A stretch of 64,000 nt of DNA from Neomegalonema sp. (GTDB taxonomy: Bacteria > Pseudomonadota > Alphaproteobacteria > Rhodobacterales > Rhodobacteraceae): assembly GCF_028688855.1 (NCBI RefSeq), contig NZ_JAQTXI010000001.1, positions 142,001-206,000 of the forward strand. The letters run 5' to 3'. Under the pieces are notes generated by a model. That model ran no database searches. It was given only the letters and a program-made list of their open reading frames with translations, and was not told the DNA's origin. The position numbers and the translations under genes are program-made. Within the stretch, counting starts at the first letter, position 1. Each line of letters begins with the position of its first letter. Shown here one piece after another: positions 43,178 through 51,765 of the stretch.

Positions 43178-44092
43178 TCAGGAGCCGCGCAGACTCATGA
43201 GATAGGCGGCTATGGCTTCACGATCCTCCGGCGTGAGCTTGCCGGTGTTCTCGCGCACGACGAGATCCATCCCGCGGGCGAGTTCGTCGCCGTCGGGGGT
43301 CATGCCATATTCCAGCGCGAAGACGAGATCCTCGGGCGCCCAGCCGCCCAGATCCGCGCCCCGGATTCCCGGCACGCGCCGACCATCCGGGCCATTGGGG
43401 GTTCCGGCCATCCAGGTTTCGGGGCGGATGGCGCCCGCGAAATTGCGGTCGCTGTGGCATTCGGCGCAATGGCCGGGGCCTTCCGCCAGATAGGCGCCGC
43501 GCCGGGCCGCCGCCGAGGCCGCGGCGGGCAGACGGCTTTCGGGCGTCGGGTCGAAGAAGGCCAGCTTCCAGAGCGCCAGTCCCGGTCGCACCGAGAAGGG
43601 GAATCCCAGTTGATGCGGCTGGTTGGGCCGCGCGACCGGCTCCAGGGAATCGAGATGCGCCTTGAGGTCGAGGAGATCCTCGTTGGTCATCCGGGCGTAG
43701 GAGGCGTAGGGGAAGGCCGGATAGAGATGCCGTCCCTCCGGATCAATCCCGAGAGTCATGGCCCGGATGAAATCCTCGCCGCTCCAGCCGCCGATTCCCG
43801 TCGCGCGGTCCGGGGTGATGTTGGGCACGAGGAAGCTTCCGAAAGGCGAGGCCAGTTCATGGCCGCCCGCCGGAGCCCCGTCCGCGCGGCCCGGCGTGGC
43901 GTGGCAGGAGGCGCAGCCTCCCGCCGCATAGAGATAGGCGCCGCGTTCGGCGCTGGGCGCGAAGCCTGGGGGCGTCGTGGCGGGGCGCGACCAGACCAGT
44001 CCCGGCGCGAAGGCCGGGACGGCCAGAGCCGCCCCGACCGCCGCCGCAAGGATCAACCCGCCCTTCAGAGCGCGTCGGAGGAGGCCCGCCAT
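43178..44092 (-). CDS. Dihaem c-type cytochrome
   Basis: The 304-residue product has an N-terminal membrane anchor or signal (about residues 8-30, LKGGLILAAAVGAALAVPAFAPGLVW) and two class I haem c domains: CASCH with Met ligand later in the first half, and CAECH in the second half, followed by a C-terminal TPEDREAIAAYLMSL helix. It resembles the cytochrome subunits of membrane-bound dehydrogenases, but no dehydrogenase is adjacent. The start overlaps the stop of the upstream cytochrome c-prime-like gene, so the two are co-translated. Confidence 0.92.
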   Translation of the reverse strand: MAGLLRRALKGGLILAAAVGAALAVPAFAPGLVWSRPATTPPGFAPSAERGAYLYAAGGCASCHATPGRADGAPAGGHELASPFGSFLVPNITPDRATGIGGWSGEDFIRAMTLGIDPEGRHLYPAFPYASYARMTNEDLLDLKAHLDSLEPVARPNQPHQLGFPFSVRPGLALWKLAFFDPTPESRLPAAASAAARRGAYLAEGPGHCAECHSDRNFAGAIRPETWMAGTPNGPDGRRVPGIRGADLGGWAPEDLVFALEYGMTPDGDELARGMDLVVRENTGKLTPEDREAIAAYLMSLRGS

Positions 44093-44589
44093 CAGTTCTT
44101 CGGCTGGCGATAGGTCTGATGACAGGCGCCGCAGGTCGGGCGCAGCTCGGCGAAGGCGGCGTTGATCGCGGCCTGATCTCCGCCCCCGGCGGCCTCTTCG
44201 AGTCCGTGGGCGGCCTTCCGGAACTTCTCCAGAGCGGCGGAGAAGCCTTCCGGATCCGACCAGATCGTCGGCAGGGCGTAGCTCTCCGGCAGATCCGCGA
44301 TGGAGGAGCCCGCCGGGAAGAGCGCGGCCAGCTTGTCGCCTTCCTCGCTCATGGTCTTCGCGGCCGTCTGGAGCGCCGCCGCCGGAACCGTCTGGCCCGC
44401 AGCCAGAGGCGCAAGCGCGCGATTGGCGCCGCCGAGGGCCTTCATCGCCTCGGCGCGGGTCTTGAGCGCCTCGGCGGGCGAGAGCGCCGCAGCCCCGGAG
44501 GCCGCTTCCTGGGCGGCGAGCGGCGAAAGGACGAAGAAGGCGGAAAGCGCGGCGGCGGTCCCGAGGGGGATCAAGCGGCTGAGCATCAT
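44092..44589 (-). CDS. Cytochrome c556 / c-prime-like protein
   Basis: The 165-residue product has a Sec signal peptide (about residues 1-27, ending SPLAAQ) and a four-helix-bundle class II cytochrome with the haem site at the C-terminus, CGACHQTYR, the diagnostic layout. The ATG at 44589 is chosen because AGGAG lies just upstream; the frame is open to 44634. Function may be electron transfer or NO/gas binding; its coupling to the dihaem cytochrome suggests electron transfer. Confidence 0.91.
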   Translation of the reverse strand: MMLSRLIPLGTAAALSAFFVLSPLAAQEAASGAAALSPAEALKTRAEAMKALGGANRALAPLAAGQTVPAAALQTAAKTMSEEGDKLAALFPAGSSIADLPESYALPTIWSDPEGFSAALEKFRKAAHGLEEAAGGGDQAAINAAFAELRPTCGACHQTYRQPKN

Positions 44590-44695
44590 GGGGCAAGCTC
44601 CTGTGAGGCCTGGCGAAGGACGCCAAGCTAGCACAGGGCCCCGCCGGGCCGGGCTTCACGATCCCGCAAGCGCGAAGATCGGCCCATAAGACGAA

Positions 44696-44725
44696 GACGC
44701 CGCCCCCGGCGAAGGGAGCGGCGTC
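44696..44725 (-). terminator. Terminator after the coiled-coil gene
   Basis: Stem GACGCCGC (44696-44703) and GCGGCGTC (44718-44725) with a 14-base loop that is also partly paired. On the minus strand it follows the coiled-coil gene by about 30 bases and is followed by TTCGTCTT. Confidence 0.65.
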
Positions 44726-44756
44726 CTCGGAATCCGGAAGGCGCGACGTCGGGAGA

Positions 44757-47700
44757 TCAGTCTCCGGCGGCGAGGATCTGCGCCTGAGCGATCCAGCGAT
44801 AGCGGATCACGCGGCCGCGCAGACCCAGACGTCCGTCGAGCCAGGCGGCTTCATGCGGCGACATCTCGGCGATCTGGCTGAAGTAGTAGATCCCCAGCCC
44901 GTGGAGCTGCTCCTCCAGCTTGTAGGCCACGCCCCGGATGAGCTTGAGATCGTCCGGCTCGCCGCGATTCGCCGAGGGCAGCGCGCCCGCGAAGCCCGCA
45001 AGGGCGTCGAAGTTCTCGCCGCTGTCGATGAGGCGCAGGGCCTCGGCCTCGACGTGGGTCAGCTCGGCCGAGACAGTCTTCGGCGCGGGCTTCGGCGCAG
45101 GAGGCGCCTCGGAGACCTCCGCGAAGACGGTCTTCTTCGGGGCCTGGCTGGCCGCCGCGCCCTTGAGCCGGGCGAATTCGCGGGCCTGAGGCACCCAGCG
45201 GTCGCGCAGGATGCGGCCGGGGAATTCTTCGAGCTGGCCGTCGATCCACGCGATGTCGCGGGGGGTGAAGGCGCCGAGCTGCTCGAAGTAATAGATCCCG
45301 TTCTCGTGGAGCAGGCCTTCGAGCTTGGGCCCGATTCCGCGGATGAGCTTCAGATCGTCCGGAGCCTCGCCCGCGCGCGGCGCGGAGAGCAGGAGCGTCG
45401 GGCGCGAGAAGTCGCGGGCGCCGGAGCGGATCAGCTCCTGAGCTTCGCGCTCTTCGTCGGTGAAGGGATGGGCTTCCTCTTCGGGCTCGGCGGCGGGGCG
45501 CTCGACGTAGCGGATGACCTCGCGGATCTCGGCGTCGCGTCCGCCCTCCGCCTTGAGTTCGGCGATGCGGTCATGCGCCTTGCGCAGATCGAGGCGCAGG
45601 GCGTCGAGTTCGGCGGAGGTCCCGGCGTTCGCCGAGGCGAAGCCGAGCGCGCCGCCCTGAGGCGCGGACTCCAGTTCGGAGACGCGGCCGCGCGCCGAAC
45701 GCAGCTGGGATTGCAGCAGTTCGATCTCGGAGGAAGAGGAGGAGGCCCCGGCCTCCAGACGCGCGATGCGGATGCGCAGGGCGTCGGATTCGTCTTCCGC
45801 GGCGGGAGCGGAGGCCGAGACCTGAGCCTCGGCGAGGCTGAGGCGCAGCTTGCCGAGTTCTTCATCGGCGGCGCGCCTGGCCTCGGTCAGGGCGGCCAGC
45901 TCGCCATGCAGACGGCGGAATTCGGCCTCGGATTCGGTCGTCGCTTCGGAGGAGCCGCTCTGGAGATCGGCGAATTTCACCTTCCAGCTTTCGGCCTCGC
46001 GGGCCTCGCGGGCTTCGACGTCATCCACGCGGCCCAGAGCCGCCGCCAGTTCGTCGCGCAGGCGGGTCAGTTCACGGCCGGATTCGGCGGAGCCGCCTTC
46101 GGCCTCGGCGAGGCTGAGGCGCAGCTTGCCGAGCTCTTCATCGGCGGCGCGCCTGGCCTCGGTCAGGGCGGCCAGCTCGCCATGCAGACGGCGGAATTCG
46201 GCTTCGGATTCGCCCGCGGCCTCGGAGGAGCCGCTCTGGAGATCGGCGAACTTGAGCTCCCAGGCGGCCTTGTCCTCGGCGCCCCGGGCGTCGAGATCGC
46301 GCAGCCGCAGCCGGGCGGCTTCGAGCTCGCTCCGCAGGCCCGAGACCTCGGCCCCGACCTCGACGGAGCCGCCTTCGGCCTCGGCGAGGCTGAGGCGCAG
46401 CTTGCCGAGTTCTTCATCGGCGGCGCGTTTGGCGCTGGTCAGGGCGGCCAGCTCGCCATGAAGGCGGCGGAATTCGGCTTCGGATTCGGTCGTCGCTGCG
46501 GAGGATCCGCTCTGGAGATCGGCGAACTTCACCTTCCAGCTTTCGGCCTCCTCGACGCCTCTGGCCTCCAGTTCGCCCAGACGGCCCGTCGCGACCTCCA
46601 GTTCGCCGCGCAGCCGCGCGAGCTCCGCCTCGGCCTCGGTGGAGCCGCCCTGCGCCTCCTCCAGCCGCAGACGCAGCCTTGCGGCCTCCTCCTCGTCGGC
46701 GCGGCCCGTCTCGACCAGAGACGCCAGCTCGGCGCGCAGAGCCCCGGCCTTCTCGACCGCCGCCTGAGCTTCGACCTCCAGATCCAGGATGCGGGCGCGG
46801 GCGGCGGTCAGCTCGCCTTCGAGGGGGAGGCCGTCGGCCCGGGCCGCGTTGAGGGCGGCCTCGGCGTCGGCGAGGCGGTTGCGGGTCGCGAAAAGCTCGG
46901 CGCGCAGGTCTTCGAGGCCGGAGTCCAGGGCGCCGGAGGCCGCGAAGCCGGACAGGCTCGCGGAATCCTCGCCGCCCTCCGCGATGCGGGCCAGACGGGC
47001 GCGGGCTTCTTCAAGCTCGCCGCGCAGCGAGGCGAAGGCGGCGGGCGCGACGCCCTCCGCAGAGGCGCCGTCCTCGCGGGCCTCCTCGTCGCCCTCGCGC
47101 CAGACGTAGCGCACGACCTCGCGGGGCGCGGCCTCTGCGGCGGCTTCGAGCCGCCCCTCCAGATCCACGATGCGGGCGCGGGCCGTCGCCAGATCGGCGA
47201 GCAGGCTTTCCTCGCCTCGCGCGAGGCTGGCGCTGGCTTCGGGGCTCAGGAGGCGCGCGGCCTCCTCGACCTCGGAGGAATCTTCAAGCTGGGCGATGCG
47301 GGCGCGGGCCTCCTCCAGATCCTGACGCAGGCCCCAGGCCTCGGAATCGGCGGTCGAGCGCAGGTCTTCGGCCCCGTCCTTCGCGGCCTCCTCGGCGGCG
47401 GAGAGCTCGGCGCGGAGCTTCTCGAGCTCGGCGTAGGCGGCTTCGGAATTGACCTTCCCCTCTTCGGCGCGAGTCCGCCAGAGGACCAGATCCATCGCCT
47501 CGCCTTCCAGTTCGGCGATGCGGGCGCGGGCGGCCAGAAGCTCGCCGGAGGGCGCGCCCTCCGCGTCGAAGCTCTCGCCGCCGAGGAAGCGGGCGCGCAG
47601 GGCCTCGCCTTCTTCGGCCTGCAGCCTCAGGGCGTCGCGCTCGCGGGTCAGGGCGTCGCGCTCGGCCAGGAGGACGCCGTAACGGGCGTCGTCGCCGAGG

Positions 47701-47897
47701 CGGACCGGATTCCCGTGGGCGTCGATCGCGGGCTCCTGCGCGTAGGAGAGCGGGCCGGGCCTGTCGCCGCCGTTATGGGCGCCGGCGCCGCAGGAGAAGC
47801 CGTCGCGGCTCCAGAAGCGGCTCAGAAGCCAGCCCAGGATGCCTGCGCCGAGGATCACGAGCAGAATCCAGAAGAGAGTGGTGACCAATTGGGACAT
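44757..47897 (-). CDS. Membrane-anchored long coiled-coil protein with two C-terminal helix-hairpin-helix-like domains
   Basis: I do not know a named family for the whole 1046-residue protein. It has one N-terminal membrane helix (about residues 4-26, LVTTLFWILLVILGAGILGWL), a short linker, and then a long Leu/Glu/Arg/Ala heptad-like coiled coil (about 75-770). Inside it a 92-residue unit is repeated almost three times (WKVKFADLQSGSS and EAEFRRLHGELAALT in each). The C-terminus has two related domains (about 844-905 and 979-1040), each opening DDLKLIRG and containing IYYF, the H3TH-like domain seen at the ends of several alphaproteobacterial proteins and thought to bind DNA. The ATG at 47897 puts the membrane helix at the very start; an upstream in-frame start adds eight residues. 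Confidence 0.8.
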   Translation of the reverse strand: MSQLVTTLFWILLVILGAGILGWLLSRFWSRDGFSCGAGAHNGGDRPGPLSYAQEPAIDAHGNPVRLGDDARYGVLLAERDALTRERDALRLQAEEGEALRARFLGGESFDAEGAPSGELLAARARIAELEGEAMDLVLWRTRAEEGKVNSEAAYAELEKLRAELSAAEEAAKDGAEDLRSTADSEAWGLRQDLEEARARIAQLEDSSEVEEAARLLSPEASASLARGEESLLADLATARARIVDLEGRLEAAAEAAPREVVRYVWREGDEEAREDGASAEGVAPAAFASLRGELEEARARLARIAEGGEDSASLSGFAASGALDSGLEDLRAELFATRNRLADAEAALNAARADGLPLEGELTAARARILDLEVEAQAAVEKAGALRAELASLVETGRADEEEAARLRLRLEEAQGGSTEAEAELARLRGELEVATGRLGELEARGVEEAESWKVKFADLQSGSSAATTESEAEFRRLHGELAALTSAKRAADEELGKLRLSLAEAEGGSVEVGAEVSGLRSELEAARLRLRDLDARGAEDKAAWELKFADLQSGSSEAAGESEAEFRRLHGELAALTEARRAADEELGKLRLSLAEAEGGSAESGRELTRLRDELAAALGRVDDVEAREAREAESWKVKFADLQSGSSEATTESEAEFRRLHGELAALTEARRAADEELGKLRLSLAEAQVSASAPAAEDESDALRIRIARLEAGASSSSSEIELLQSQLRSARGRVSELESAPQGGALGFASANAGTSAELDALRLDLRKAHDRIAELKAEGGRDAEIREVIRYVERPAAEPEEEAHPFTDEEREAQELIRSGARDFSRPTLLLSAPRAGEAPDDLKLIRGIGPKLEGLLHENGIYYFEQLGAFTPRDIAWIDGQLEEFPGRILRDRWVPQAREFARLKGAAASQAPKKTVFAEVSEAPPAPKPAPKTVSAELTHVEAEALRLIDSGENFDALAGFAGALPSANRGEPDDLKLIRGVAYKLEEQLHGLGIYYFSQIAEMSPHEAAWLDGRLGLRGRVIRYRWIAQAQILAAGD
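45820..46538 (-). repeat. 276-base tandem repeats inside the coiled-coil gene
   Basis: Units start (in coding direction) at 46538, 46262 and 45986, an exact 276-base (92-codon) period; the third unit is partial. Within each unit the first 165 or so bases are nearly identical, the rest is diverged. The low divergence in the conserved part suggests recent duplication or ongoing gene conversion. Confidence 0.88.
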
Positions 47898-48079
47898 TGC
47901 GCGGCTCCAGCCCTTAACCAAACCTCTGCGGCGCGCTCCGGCCGCCGCCCCCTGAACCCCGCCGCGCGCCCGGGTTCGGCGCGCCGGATCCCTTGCGCCC
48001 CGAATGGCGGGGGGCGATCCTCAGACCGCCGCCGTTCATCCTGACGCGTTTCGAAACATAACAGAAGCCGGAATTGGGG

Positions 48080-48104
48080 AAAAGCCGGAGCCTCCGGCGC
48101 TTTT
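48080..48104 (-). terminator. Rho-independent terminator after recO
   Basis: Stem GCCGGAG and CTCCGGC (48084-48090, 48092-48098) with flanking A and T runs; on the minus strand it ends in TTTT. It lies about 70 bases after the recO stop. Confidence 0.65.
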
Positions 48105-48173
48105 CTCGCCCCACAGGCGAGCGGAGGCCCGGATCCGGACGGGGATCAGAATCCGGAAAATGCGCCGGAAGGC

Positions 48174-48902
48174 TCAGGCGGCGGCTCTTTCGGCCCGCGC
48201 CGCCAGCCTCAGACGGGCCGGAGGCAGGGGATCGCCCGTCCCCTCGCGCCCCGCCCAGAGCGCGAGGAAATGGCCCGTCAGGCGCAGGGCGTCGCGGAAA
48301 TCGGCCGGAGAGGCCTCCGGCAGATCGTCCCGCAAGAAGACGGGCAAGGGCAGGAGCTTGCCCGCCCAAGGCGCGCCCAGAGCGCGGTCGGCGGCGCGTC
48401 CGCTGCGCGGCGAGACCCAGCCGAGATCGGTCGTCGGGCCGCCGAGGGCGCAGCGCGTGAAATCCGGCCCGAAGCCGATCCCCGCCAGAAGCCGCAGCTC
48501 CCAGAGCGCATAGGCGGCGCGGCGGCGCGGCGGATCGGGCAGGGCGGAGAGAAGCTCCAGCGCTCCGGCGTGGATCTCCGGAACGGGCTCGCGCTCGGGC
48601 AGATGCCGCAGACAGAGCGCGCAAAGGGCGCTCAGCATGCCCAGAGCCTCGCCGTCGTCGAGGGCGCGGGCGGCGGGGCTCGCGAGGGATTCGGCGCGGA
48701 AGCTCCCGAGCTGGTCCTCCAGCCGCGCCCGCCACACGAGGTCCAGCAGATCGCCCGGCTGGAGCGAAGCCCGCCTGCGGCTTCCGCCGCCGTGGAGATA
48801 GCCCCGCCAGCGGCCATGTCCGGCGGTGAGGACGTCGAGCAGGGCGTGGCCCTCGCCATGGCGCGAAAGCCCGAGGGCGATCCCCTCGTCGCGCCATTCC
48901 AC
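48174..48902 (-). CDS. recO: DNA repair protein RecO
   Basis: Mediator that loads RecA on SSB-coated DNA in the RecFOR pathway. The 242-residue product has the N-terminal OB fold with MEWRDEGIALGLSRHGEGHALLDVLT and YLHGGGSRRRASLQPGDLLDL, then the helical domain with LLSALPDPPRRRAAYALWELRLLAGIGFGPD. The Cys cluster of some RecO proteins is reduced here (one Cys in FTRCALGG). Length is standard. Confidence 0.93.
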   Translation of the reverse strand: MEWRDEGIALGLSRHGEGHALLDVLTAGHGRWRGYLHGGGSRRRASLQPGDLLDLVWRARLEDQLGSFRAESLASPAARALDDGEALGMLSALCALCLRHLPEREPVPEIHAGALELLSALPDPPRRRAAYALWELRLLAGIGFGPDFTRCALGGPTTDLGWVSPRSGRAADRALGAPWAGKLLPLPVFLRDDLPEASPADFRDALRLTGHFLALWAGREGTGDPLPPARLRLAARAERAAA

Positions 48903-48906
48903 GGCT

Positions 48907-49887
48907 TCAGCCCGCCTTGACCTGAAGAGGCGCCGCGACCGGAGGCGTCTGGGCCTCCGGCGCGACCGGCGAGGGGCAGAAGGGCCGCGCGATCCAGTCC
49001 GGCGATTCCTTCAGCCGCTCGTTGAGCAGGTCGATGAAGCGCCGGACCTTGGGCGCCAGATGCCGCGCATGGGGATAGATCGTGTAGACGGCGGAATCAT
49101 AGGCGTGGTTCTCGGCGAAGAGCTCGACGAGGCTCCCCGCCGCCAGATCCGCCGCCACGATGAAATCCGGGATCAGCGCGATTCCCAGGCCCTCCAGAGC
49201 CATGCCCCGCGCCGCCGCCGCGCTGTTGACCGCCGCCCTGCCGTTGACGTTGACCGTCAGGGGCTCGCCGTTGGCGCGGTAACGCCAGGTGCGGGGGGTG
49301 CGTCCGTTGAGGTCGATGACGCAATCATGGTCGCGCAGGTCGCGGGGCTGGTGCGGCGTCCCGCGTCGGCCCAGATAGGCCGGAGAGGCGCAGGTCACAT
49401 GCCGCACCGGACGGATCTTCCGGGCGATCAGGCTGGAGTCGGGGGGCTCGGCGATGCGCACCGCGAGGTCGAAGCCCTCCTCGACCAGCGAGACGAAGCG
49501 GTCCGCGAGGATCAGCTCCACGGTGGTCTCGGGGTAAAGCTCCAGATAGCGCCGCACCACCGGCGCCACGAACATGTCGCCGAAGACCTGGGGCGCGGTC
49601 AGACGCAGGCGTCCGCGCGGTTCGGTCTGGCGCTCCTGGGCGGCGGATTCCAGATCCTCGATGTCGGTGAGGATGCGCGCCACGCGTTCATAATAGGCCT
49701 GCCCGAACTCGGTGAGGCTCACCGAGCGGGTGGTGCGGTTGAGCAACCGCACGCCGAGTCTGCCCTCAAGCTGGCTGACCTGCTTGCTGACGACGCCTTT
49801 GGTCAGGCGCAACTGCTCCGCCGCTGCGGTGAAGGACCCGGCCTCCACGACGGCGGCGAAGGCGCGCATGGTCTGGAGATTGTCCAT
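48907..49887 (-). CDS. LysR-family transcriptional regulator
   Basis: The 326-residue product has the N-terminal winged helix (MDNLQTMRAFAAVVEAGSFTAAAEQLRLTKGVVSKQVSQLEGRLGVRLLNRTTRSVSLTEFG) and a LysR effector domain with RGRLRLTAPQVFGDMFVAPVV, as in the CrgA/DmlR-like subgroup. The ATG at 49887 starts the DNA-binding helix; the open frame extends to 50121. It is divergent from a short-chain dehydrogenase gene 97 bases away, which is the likely target. The inducer is unknown. Confidence 0.94.
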   Translation of the reverse strand: MDNLQTMRAFAAVVEAGSFTAAAEQLRLTKGVVSKQVSQLEGRLGVRLLNRTTRSVSLTEFGQAYYERVARILTDIEDLESAAQERQTEPRGRLRLTAPQVFGDMFVAPVVRRYLELYPETTVELILADRFVSLVEEGFDLAVRIAEPPDSSLIARKIRPVRHVTCASPAYLGRRGTPHQPRDLRDHDCVIDLNGRTPRTWRYRANGEPLTVNVNGRAAVNSAAAARGMALEGLGIALIPDFIVAADLAAGSLVELFAENHAYDSAVYTIYPHARHLAPKVRRFIDLLNERLKESPDWIARPFCPSPVAPEAQTPPVAAPLQVKAG

Positions 49888-49984
49888 CCGCCTCTTTTCC
49901 CTGATGGAGGAACAGTCTACGATCTCGCCGCGCGGGGGGAAAGCCCCTCGGGAGCGCCCGAAGGCCGCAGATCCGCGAGAAACC

Positions 49985-50842
49985 ATGCCGCAAGACGCCC
50001 GGAAGACCATCCTGATCACCGGCTGTTCGTCGGGGATCGGCGCCGCGAGCGCCGACCTGCTCCGCGCGAAGGGCTGGCGCGTGGTCGCCGCCTGCCGCAA
50101 GCCCGAGGACGTCGCGCGCAAGATCTCGGAGGGCCATGATTCGGTCCTCGTCGATCATGAGGACGCCGCCGGCGTCGAGGCGGGCTATCGCGTGGCTCTG
50201 GAGATCCTCGGGGGGCGGCTGGACGCGCTCTTCAACAACGGCGCCTACGCCGTGCCGGGCATGGTCGAGGATCTGCCCCGCGAGGCCCTGGAGGCGATCT
50301 TCGCCGCCAATCTCTTCGGGCCCCATCAGCTGACCCGACTCGCCCTGAAGACCATGCGCGCTCAGGACGAGGGCCGGGGCTCGGGGCGGATCGTGCAATG
50401 CTCTTCGGTGCTGGGCTTCGCGGCGGCGCGGGCGCGGGGGGCCTACAACTCCACGAAATTCGCCCTCGAAGGCCTCACGGACACGCTGCGGCTCGAATTG
50501 CGCGGCGGCCCCATCAAGGCGATCCTGATCGAGCCGGGCCCCATCGCCACGCCCTTCCGGCGCAACGCCGCCCTGCAATACGCCCGCTGGATCAAGCCCT
50601 TGACTCCGGACTCCTTCTGGCGCGAGCTTTACGCCGGGCAGGTCGAGCCCCGGCTCCGGGGCGAGGGCAAGAAGGACCGCTGGGAGCTCGGCCCCGAGGC
50701 CGTGGCTCAAACCCTCCTGCGGGCTCTGGAGGCGCGCGAGCCGAAGGCGCGCTATCGCGTCACCTTCCCGACGAAGACGGCGGCCCTCATGAAGAGGATC
50801 CTGCCGCAAAGAGCCTTCGACGCCATTTCGGCGAAGGCCTGA
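49985..50842 (+). CDS. SDR family NAD(P)-dependent oxidoreductase
   Basis: The 285-residue product is a classical short-chain dehydrogenase: cofactor loop TILITGCSSGIGAASA, NNGAYAVPG (the NNAG position), the catalytic Ser in IVQCSSVLGF and the YNSTKFALEG motif for the catalytic Tyr and Lys. Length is slightly above 250 because of a C-terminal extension. The Arg in VVAACRKPED suggests NADP preference. The substrate is unknown. Divergent LysR gene next to it. Confidence 0.94.
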   Translation: MPQDARKTILITGCSSGIGAASADLLRAKGWRVVAACRKPEDVARKISEGHDSVLVDHEDAAGVEAGYRVALEILGGRLDALFNNGAYAVPGMVEDLPREALEAIFAANLFGPHQLTRLALKTMRAQDEGRGSGRIVQCSSVLGFAAARARGAYNSTKFALEGLTDTLRLELRGGPIKAILIEPGPIATPFRRNAALQYARWIKPLTPDSFWRELYAGQVEPRLRGEGKKDRWELGPEAVAQTLLRALEAREPKARYRVTFPTKTAALMKRILPQRAFDAISAKA

Positions 50843-50859
50843 CCCATGAGGAGACCTCC

Positions 50860-51069
50860 ATGCAGGCTGTGATGATCGTCGTGGCCCCGGCTCTGGCGCT
50901 GGCCACGCTCTTCGTGCTGATCAAGGGAATCCTCGGCGTGGGGACGGGAAGAGGCGACGTCGAGCGCGCCCGGGCCTCGAACCGGCTGATGCGCTGGCGG
51001 GTGGGTCTCCAGTTCGGCGCGGTGATCGCCTTCCTGATTCTCTACGCCCTGCTCAAGGGAGGAAGCTGA
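50860..51069 (+). CDS. Twin transmembrane helix small protein (HIG1-like)
   Basis: The 69-residue product has two membrane helices (about 4-24, VMIVVAPALALATLFVLIKG, and 47-66, LQFGAVIAFLILYALLKG) joined by a basic loop with RASNRLMRWRVGLQ, the HIG1-type pattern. GAGGAGA lies before the ATG. In mitochondria HIG1 proteins affect cytochrome oxidase assembly; in bacteria the role is unknown. It commonly precedes the cobalamin adenosyltransferase gene in Rhodobacterales, as here. Confidence 0.88.
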   Translation: MQAVMIVVAPALALATLFVLIKGILGVGTGRGDVERARASNRLMRWRVGLQFGAVIAFLILYALLKGGS

Positions 51070-51072
51070 GCC

Positions 51073-51657
51073 ATGGTCGTTCTGAACCGCATCTACACCC
51101 GCACCGGAGACAAGGGCGAAACCGCGCTTAGCGACGGATCGCGACGCCCCAAGCACGACCTCCGCGTCGAGGCCTACGGCTGCGTCGACGAGGCCAATGC
51201 GGCGCTCGGGCTGGCGCGTCTCCATGCGGCCGGGATTCCGGGGGGCGAGATGGACGCCGCGCTCGGGCGCATCCAGAACGAGCTCTTCGACCTCGGGGCG
51301 GATCTCTCGCGGCCGGACATGGAGAAGGACTCCGAGGAGAAATACACGCCCCTGCGCATGATCCCCTCCCAGACGGAGCGTCTGGAGCAGGAGATCGACG
51401 CCATGAACAAGGATCTTGCGGCCCTGCGCAGCTTCGTGCTGCCGGGCGGCTCTCCTCTGGCGGCCTGGCTGCATCTCGGCCGGACCATGGCCCGCCGCGC
51501 CGAGCGCCGCGCCACGGAGCTCGCCGCGCGCGAGGATGTGAATCCCGCCGCGATCACCTATCTCAACCGGCTTTCGGACTGGCTCTTCGTGGCGTCGCGG
51601 GCGGCCAATCAGGGCGGCGCGGGCGACGTGCTCTGGGTTCCGGGCGGCACGCGCTGA
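51073..51657 (+). CDS. Cob(I)yrinic acid a,c-diamide adenosyltransferase (PduO type)
   Basis: Transfers adenosyl from ATP to cob(I)alamin to make coenzyme B12. The 194-residue product opens with NRIYTRTGDKGETALSDGSRRPK, the ATP-binding signature, and has VEAYGCVDEANAALGLAR, LFDLGADLS, and FVLPGGSPLAAWLHLGRTMARRAER with the conserved Arg pair. It begins three bases after the small membrane protein gene. A strong terminator follows. Confidence 0.95.
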   Translation: MVVLNRIYTRTGDKGETALSDGSRRPKHDLRVEAYGCVDEANAALGLARLHAAGIPGGEMDAALGRIQNELFDLGADLSRPDMEKDSEEKYTPLRMIPSQTERLEQEIDAMNKDLAALRSFVLPGGSPLAAWLHLGRTMARRAERRATELAAREDVNPAAITYLNRLSDWLFVASRAANQGGAGDVLWVPGGTR

Positions 51658-51681
51658 ACTCCGGAGCCTGCGGCCAAGCGA

Positions 51682-51711
51682 AAGCCCCGGCGCCTTGCGG
51701 CGCCGGGGCTT
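51682..51711. terminator. Bidirectional terminator after the adenosyltransferase gene
   Basis: Perfect 13-base stem AAGCCCCGGCGCC and GGCGCCGGGGCTT around TTGC. Convergent genes on both sides. Confidence 0.9.
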
Positions 51712-51765
51712 CTTCAGGTCGGGCTCGCGCCCCCGGGTCTCGGGGTCGGGCTTGCGCCCTCCGGC

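Noticed and set aside
44853-48044. Plus-strand open frame of 1063 codons opposite the coiled-coil gene
   Set aside because: Shadow of the heptad repeats; the minus-strand product has a membrane helix, coiled coil and recognisable domains, and this one has none.
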